Assembly: GCF_003121295.1 (NCBI RefSeq)
Contig: NZ_PHNC01000031.1
Location: 64,439-128,438 of the forward strand
DNA length: 64,000 nt
Direction of reading: 5' to 3'
Source of the DNA: Streptomyces orinoci
Lineage (GTDB): Bacteria; Actinomycetota; Actinomycetes; Streptomycetales; Streptomycetaceae
In this document: piece by piece, positions 58,929-64,000 of the stretch
Layout of the letters: each line of letters begins with the position of its first letter
How positions within the stretch are numbered: the stretch's first letter is position 1
The notes under the pieces: model-generated
Seen by the model: the letters and a program-made list of their open reading frames with translations, nothing else
Database searches by the model: none
What the model was told of the DNA's origin: nothing
Made by a program: the position numbers and the translations under genes

Positions 58929-60050
58929 TCAGCCCGACACCCGTGCCGTGGGCTGCTCGCCCCGTCCCGCCTGGCGGGCCCGCTCGACAACGGTGGTGGC
59001 CAGCCGGGTCAGCATGGCGACGTCCGGGCCACCCGAGTCGCTCTGATAGCCGACCGCGCACACCACATTTCCGGCCCGCAGCATGATCTGCCCCGCCTTG
59101 CCGGAGCCGGCCGGCCGGGCCAGACCGGTGGACTGGTCGCCCACGGACGGCACTTGGAGCGCCGAGGTCCCCTGCTCGGCGGAGACGGCGGCGACCGCAC
59201 TGCGGTACCCGCCGACCGCCGCTATCTCACCGGGGTAGGTGACGACCGAGAACATCGCCCGGGCGGACGAGGTGGTGCGGTAGACCGCGCCCGCCGCCCC
59301 GGTCGCCATCCGGCACATGCCCGAGGAGCGGTCCTCACAGCCGTCGGGTGGGGTGGTGGGCCCCATCTCGGTCGTCCAGCCGGAGGGCAGGCTCCGCAGG
59401 TCGGGAACGATCGCCATGGCCTGGCGGCCGGTCGCCCCGACATCCTGGCCGGACGCCTCGGGCATGACAGGGGGCGGGGCCAGCGGTGACGCGGCGTACG
59501 GAGTGCCGGTGACGCCCGGCATGGACGACATGGATGGCATGGACGGCAAGGACGAACTGGGCGCGGACTGCCCCGATTTGGAGTCGGCACTCTGCCGGTG
59601 AACGACCCAGTAGACACCGAAGGCAATCCCCAGAATCGCCACAAGTGCCGCGCCGGCCAACGCGAACCGCGTACCCCGGTTCGCCGGCGCGGGCGCCGCA
59701 CCGATGCTGATGTGCCCCCTCATATTGTCGCCCACATGGATGGTCGTCCGGTCACCGCCGATCTGATCGCGGCCGGCGGTGGTGAAGGCGACCGCCCACC
59801 GCCGCTCCAGCTCCTGCCTGAAGGCGGGGTCGGCAGTCAGCACCGCGATCAGCAGGTCACGCATCCCCGCCACCGCCGCCGGGTCGGCGGGCGCCGCGTC
59901 AAGCCTGTTCAACGCGGCCCGGCCCTCGGCCAGCTGGCTCAGCCGCCCCCGTACGAGATCGGTCACCCCCTGCTTCAGCCCGTTCCCCGCCCCACTGACC
60001 AGCCCGGTGAGTAACTGCACCGCGAGATCAGCCAAGTTGTCCGCTTCCAT
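58929..60050 (-). CDS. Membrane protein with extracellular domain, function unknown
   Basis: A 373-residue protein. The N-terminal 125 residues are helical and cytoplasmic, with an ISIGAAPAP segment; one transmembrane helix (about residues 128-150) leads to a Ser/Met/Pro-rich linker and a C-terminal domain of about 180 residues with three Cys (in DGCEDRSSGMC and NVVCAVGY), probably outside the cell. The architecture recalls a sensor or surface receptor. I do not recognise the family. GGGGG precedes the ATG. The upstream 180 bases separate it from the dnaK-operon terminator. Confidence 0.65.
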   Translation of the reverse strand: MEADNLADLAVQLLTGLVSGAGNGLKQGVTDLVRGRLSQLAEGRAALNRLDAAPADPAAVAGMRDLLIAVLTADPAFRQELERRWAVAFTTAGRDQIGGDRTTIHVGDNMRGHISIGAAPAPANRGTRFALAGAALVAILGIAFGVYWVVHRQSADSKSGQSAPSSSLPSMPSMSSMPGVTGTPYAASPLAPPPVMPEASGQDVGATGRQAMAIVPDLRSLPSGWTTEMGPTTPPDGCEDRSSGMCRMATGAAGAVYRTTSSARAMFSVVTYPGEIAAVGGYRSAVAAVSAEQGTSALQVPSVGDQSTGLARPAGSGKAGQIMLRAGNVVCAVGYQSDSGGPDVAMLTRLATTVVERARQAGRGEQPTARVSG

Positions 60051-60232
60051 GTGCGCCCCCTGCGCGCCTTTGACCTGTGGCCCAATAGGAGCACGCGCAC
60101 CGGTGAACACGGAAGGTCTGCCGAACCGTGCGATGCACCACCCGCGTGCCCGCCGTCATCCCAACAGCACGCGCCACCACGGCCGTTCGGCACCTCTGAC
60201 CACCCGTTCCGGCCCGGAGGGCGATCAACGGC

Positions 60233-60269
60233 AAGGCCCGCCGCCCCTGAAACCAGGGCGGCGGGCCTT
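60233..60269 (-). terminator. Terminator of the dnaK-grpE-dnaJ-hspR operon
   Basis: AAGGCCCGCCGCCC pairs with GGCGGCGGGCCTT (one bulge), 18 bases past the hspR stop. Confidence 0.88.
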
Positions 60270-60286
60270 GAGGGCAGAGGGACCGG

Positions 60287-60757
60287 TCAGCGCTCGCGGT
60301 CGCGTCTGGGGCGCCAGACGACCAGTGCGCTGGTCTGCTGGACGTCCTGGTACGGGACCAGGTCGCGCCGGTAGGAAGCGTGCACCTGGGCCTCGCGCTG
60401 CTGCATCGCCGCGGCCGCGCCGTCCACCACCGCCTGGAGCTCCGCGACGCGGGCGCTGAGGGCCGCGACCTGGTTCTCCAGCTCGATGATGCGCTTGATG
60501 CCGGCCAGGTTGATGCCCTCGTCCTGGCTCAACTGCTGCACCTGCCGCAGCAGTTCGATGTCCCGGGCCGAGTAGCGGCGGCCGCGTCCGGCCGTGCGGC
60601 CGGGCGAGACCAGGCCCAGACGGTCGTACTGCCGCAGGGTCTGCGGATGCAGGCCCGACAGCTGAGCCGCGACGGAGATGACGTACACCGGCGACTCGTC
60701 GGTGAGCTCGTAGGGATTACGTCGGCGGCCGTCGCCGGTCGCGGTCATGGGGGTCAC
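60287..60757 (-). CDS. hspR: Heat-shock repressor HspR (MerR family)
   Basis: A 156-residue MerR-type regulator. The winged helix-turn-helix covers residues 19-88 (VYVISVAAQLSGLHPQTLRQ, GRGRRYSARDIELL), followed by a coiled coil (EGINLAGIKRIIELENQVAAL) and a basic C-terminus. It binds HAIR sequences together with DnaK as corepressor and shuts off dnaK and clpB until heat titrates DnaK away. It is the last gene of the dnaK operon; its GTG overlaps the dnaJ stop by four bases. An ATG three codons further on is an alternative start. Confidence 0.96.
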   Translation of the reverse strand: MTPMTATGDGRRRNPYELTDESPVYVISVAAQLSGLHPQTLRQYDRLGLVSPGRTAGRGRRYSARDIELLRQVQQLSQDEGINLAGIKRIIELENQVAALSARVAELQAVVDGAAAAMQQREAQVHASYRRDLVPYQDVQQTSALVVWRPRRDRER

Positions 60758-61920
60758 GCTCCCTTCGCTGCCTGGAACAACTCCGCGCGGACATCCTCGC
60801 CCGCGGTGGCCTCACGATAGGTCTCCAGGGCGTCCCGGGCCTTGTCGCCCAGTTCGGTGGGGACCGCGACCTCCACGGTGACCAGCAGGTCGCCCCGGGT
60901 GCCGTCCTTGCGGACCGCGCCCTTGCCGCGGGCGCGCATGGTGCGGCCGTTGGGGGTGCCGGGCGGCAGCTTGAGGGTCACCGGGGGCCCGCCGAGGGTG
61001 GGCACCCTGATCTCGCCGCCCAGCGCGGCCTCCGGGAAGGTGACCGGCACGGTGACGGTGAGGTTGTCGCCCCGGCGGCCGAAGACCGGGTGGGAGCCGA
61101 CATGGACGACGACATACAAGTCGCCGTTGGGCCCGCCTCGTTCGCCGGGAGCGCCCTTGCCGCGCAGCCGGATCCGCTGGCCGTCGGAGACTCCGGCGGG
61201 GATACGGACCTGCATGGTGCGCGAGGAGGTGGCGCGCCCGCTGCCCTTGCAGACCTCACAGGGGTTCTCGGGGATCAGCCCGCGGCCCTTGCAGTCGGGG
61301 CAGGGGTCGGTCAGCGAGAATCCGCCGCCGGTGCCGCGGGACACCTGGCCGGTGCCCACACAGGTGGGGCAGACCCTGGGGGTGCCGTTCTTGTCACCGG
61401 TGCCGGAGCAGGTCTTGCAGGCCGCCGAGGAGGACATCCGCAGCGGGACCGTGGCCCCCTCGACCGCCTCGCCGAAGCTCAGCGAGACCTCGGACTCGAT
61501 GTCCTGGCCGCGGCGCGGCTGGGTGCGGGTGGTGCCGCCCCGGTTGAACAGCCCGCCGAAGACATCGCCGAGCCCGCCGCCGAAGCCGCCCCCGCCGGCT
61601 CCGCCCTGGGCGCCTCCGAAGAGGTCGCCCAGGTCGAAGTTGAACGATCCGCCACCGCCCGGACCGGGCCGGAAGCCGCCGTTGCCGAAGAGGGCGCGCG
61701 CCTCGTCGTACTCCTTGCGCCGCTTGGCGTCGGCGAGTACGTCATAGGCCTCGGAGATCTCCTTGAAGCGCTCCTCGGCCGCGGCGTCGCCCTTGTTGGC
61801 GTCCGGGTGGAACTCGCGGGCGAGCTTCCGGTACGCCTTCTTGATCTCCGCCTCGGTGGCGTCCTTGGAGACGCCGAGGGCCTTGTAATAGTCCTTCTCC
61901 AGGAAGTCCTTGGTGCTCAT
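60754..61920 (-). CDS. dnaJ: Co-chaperone DnaJ
   Basis: A 388-residue type I J-protein that stimulates DnaK. The J-domain (residues 8-75) has the HPD loop in REFHPDANKG; then a Gly/Phe-rich linker (about 80-130), a zinc region with four CxxCxGxG repeats (CKTCSGTG, CPTCVGTG, CPDCKGRG, CEVCKGSG) and C-terminal substrate domains. Complete. It lies between grpE (42 bases upstream) and hspR (four-base overlap). Confidence 0.97.
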   Translation of the reverse strand: MSTKDFLEKDYYKALGVSKDATEAEIKKAYRKLAREFHPDANKGDAAAEERFKEISEAYDVLADAKRRKEYDEARALFGNGGFRPGPGGGGSFNFDLGDLFGGAQGGAGGGGFGGGLGDVFGGLFNRGGTTRTQPRRGQDIESEVSLSFGEAVEGATVPLRMSSSAACKTCSGTGDKNGTPRVCPTCVGTGQVSRGTGGGFSLTDPCPDCKGRGLIPENPCEVCKGSGRATSSRTMQVRIPAGVSDGQRIRLRGKGAPGERGGPNGDLYVVVHVGSHPVFGRRGDNLTVTVPVTFPEAALGGEIRVPTLGGPPVTLKLPPGTPNGRTMRARGKGAVRKDGTRGDLLVTVEVAVPTELGDKARDALETYREATAGEDVRAELFQAAKGA

Positions 61921-61962
61921 CCCCGGCGTCCCTCCTCCCGGTCGCTTGCGGGTGTCCTGGCG

Positions 61963-62597
61963 TCAGCCCTCGTCCGGGCCACCGCTCTCCTCGGCATCGT
62001 CGTCCGCTTCCGCCTTGGGCTGGGCGCCCGGCTGCGGCTCGGCGACCGCCACCCGGGCGGGGCGGATGGTCCGTTCGCCGATCCGGTACCCCGGCTGCAG
62101 GATCTGCACGCAGGTGGTCTCGGTGACGTCCGGGGCGTAGCTGTGCATCAGGGCTTCATGGATCAGCGGGTCGAAGGGCTCGCCCTCCTTGCCGAACTGC
62201 TGAAGGCCCATCTTGGCGACAACCGTCTCCAGGGACTCGGCGACGGACTTGAAGCCGCCGACCAGCTCCCCGTGGTCACGGGCGCGCCCGATGTCGTCGA
62301 GCGTGGGGAGCAGCTCGGACAGGAGGTTCGCCACCGCGACCTCCTTGACCTGCACCCGGTCGCGCTCGACCCGGCGACGGTAGTTCTGGTACTCGGCCTG
62401 GAGCCGCTGGAGGTCCGCGGTGCGCTCATTGAGCGCGGCCTGGGCCTGGTCCAGCTGTGCCTGGAGGCCAACCTCTACCAGCTCTTCCCCGGCCGGGGCC
62501 GGACCCGCCTTGTCGGCGGGACCGGCACCCTGCTCCTCGGGGGTCTCGGCGTTGGAGGGGCCTTCAGGCTTCTCTTCAAAGCCCGGGGTCTCCTCCG

Positions 62598-62601
<4 letters not shown>
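61963..62601 (-). CDS. grpE: Nucleotide exchange factor GrpE
   Basis: A 212-residue GrpE. An acidic, variable N-terminus (about residues 1-45) is followed by the long dimerisation coiled coil (AALNERTADLQRLQAEYQNY), the family segment FEHGELVGGF-like DHGELVGGFKSVAE, and the C-terminal beta domain with GEPFDPLIHEAL and VLQPGYRIGERTIRPARV. Its ATG overlaps the dnaK stop by four bases. Confidence 0.97.

Positions 62602-64000
<1,399 letters not shown>

Overview
The window comes from a high-GC Gram-positive mycelial actinomycete, almost certainly a Streptomyces. The evidence is the strong GC bias at third codon positions, GTG and TTG starts, and a marker set of BldC, valine dehydrogenase, an Lsr2-type nucleoid protein, XRE/DUF397 pairs, HspR/HAIR heat-shock control, a parS 14-mer and many Streptomyces-type proteins of unknown function. 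Nearly everything is chromosomal core. I see no prophage, insertion sequence, CRISPR array or secondary-metabolite cluster. Gene-order statements that cite Streptomyces coelicolor are from memory.

Region 1 (1-26.5 kb): the 3' half of an HrpA helicase, tRNA-Asp followed by a decayed tRNA-Asp remnant, bldC, vdh, a DUF3073 gene, and then de novo purine synthesis on the minus strand: purF-purM, purL-purQ-purS, and purD to purC with two overlapping genes of uncertain function between them. A TetR/MFS pair sits between purF and purL. Divergent from purS is an Lsr2-like gene, followed by two unusual tRNA-Gly(UCC) copies. Two identical tRNA-Gly(GCC) copies then flank a histidine kinase/response regulator pair.

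Region 2 (26.5-34.3 kb) is more accessory: a GntR regulator with a class III aminotransferase, a cold-shock protein, a Ser/Thr protein kinase, a Uma2 nuclease-like protein, an orphan HicB-like protein, two small coupled genes and an XRE/DUF397 regulator pair.

Region 3 (34.3-64 kb) is core again: purA, a degenerate diacylglycerol-kinase-like protein, a P450, tryptophan 2,3-dioxygenase with a formamidase, an MFS pump, fba, pyrE (a perfect parS lies inside its terminator dyad), a redox gene pair with a divergent AraC regulator, a spermidine-synthase-like membrane protein, an aminotransferase, a PIG-V-like glycosyltransferase, clpB with a HAIR operator, and finally hspR-dnaJ-grpE-dnaK, with dnaK cut by the window edge. 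HspR, encoded here, should repress both clpB and the dnaK operon.

As I recall S. coelicolor, region 1 reads SCO4092 to SCO4066 and region 3 reads SCO3629 to SCO3671. These lie on opposite sides of oriC, so the order seen here is what an oriC-spanning inversion would produce, with the junction somewhere in region 2. The most interesting local signal is the tandem tRNA-Gly(UCC) pair. It has a disrupted T-arm and a changed D-loop/T-loop contact, like the staphylococcal glycine tRNAs reserved for peptidoglycan synthesis.
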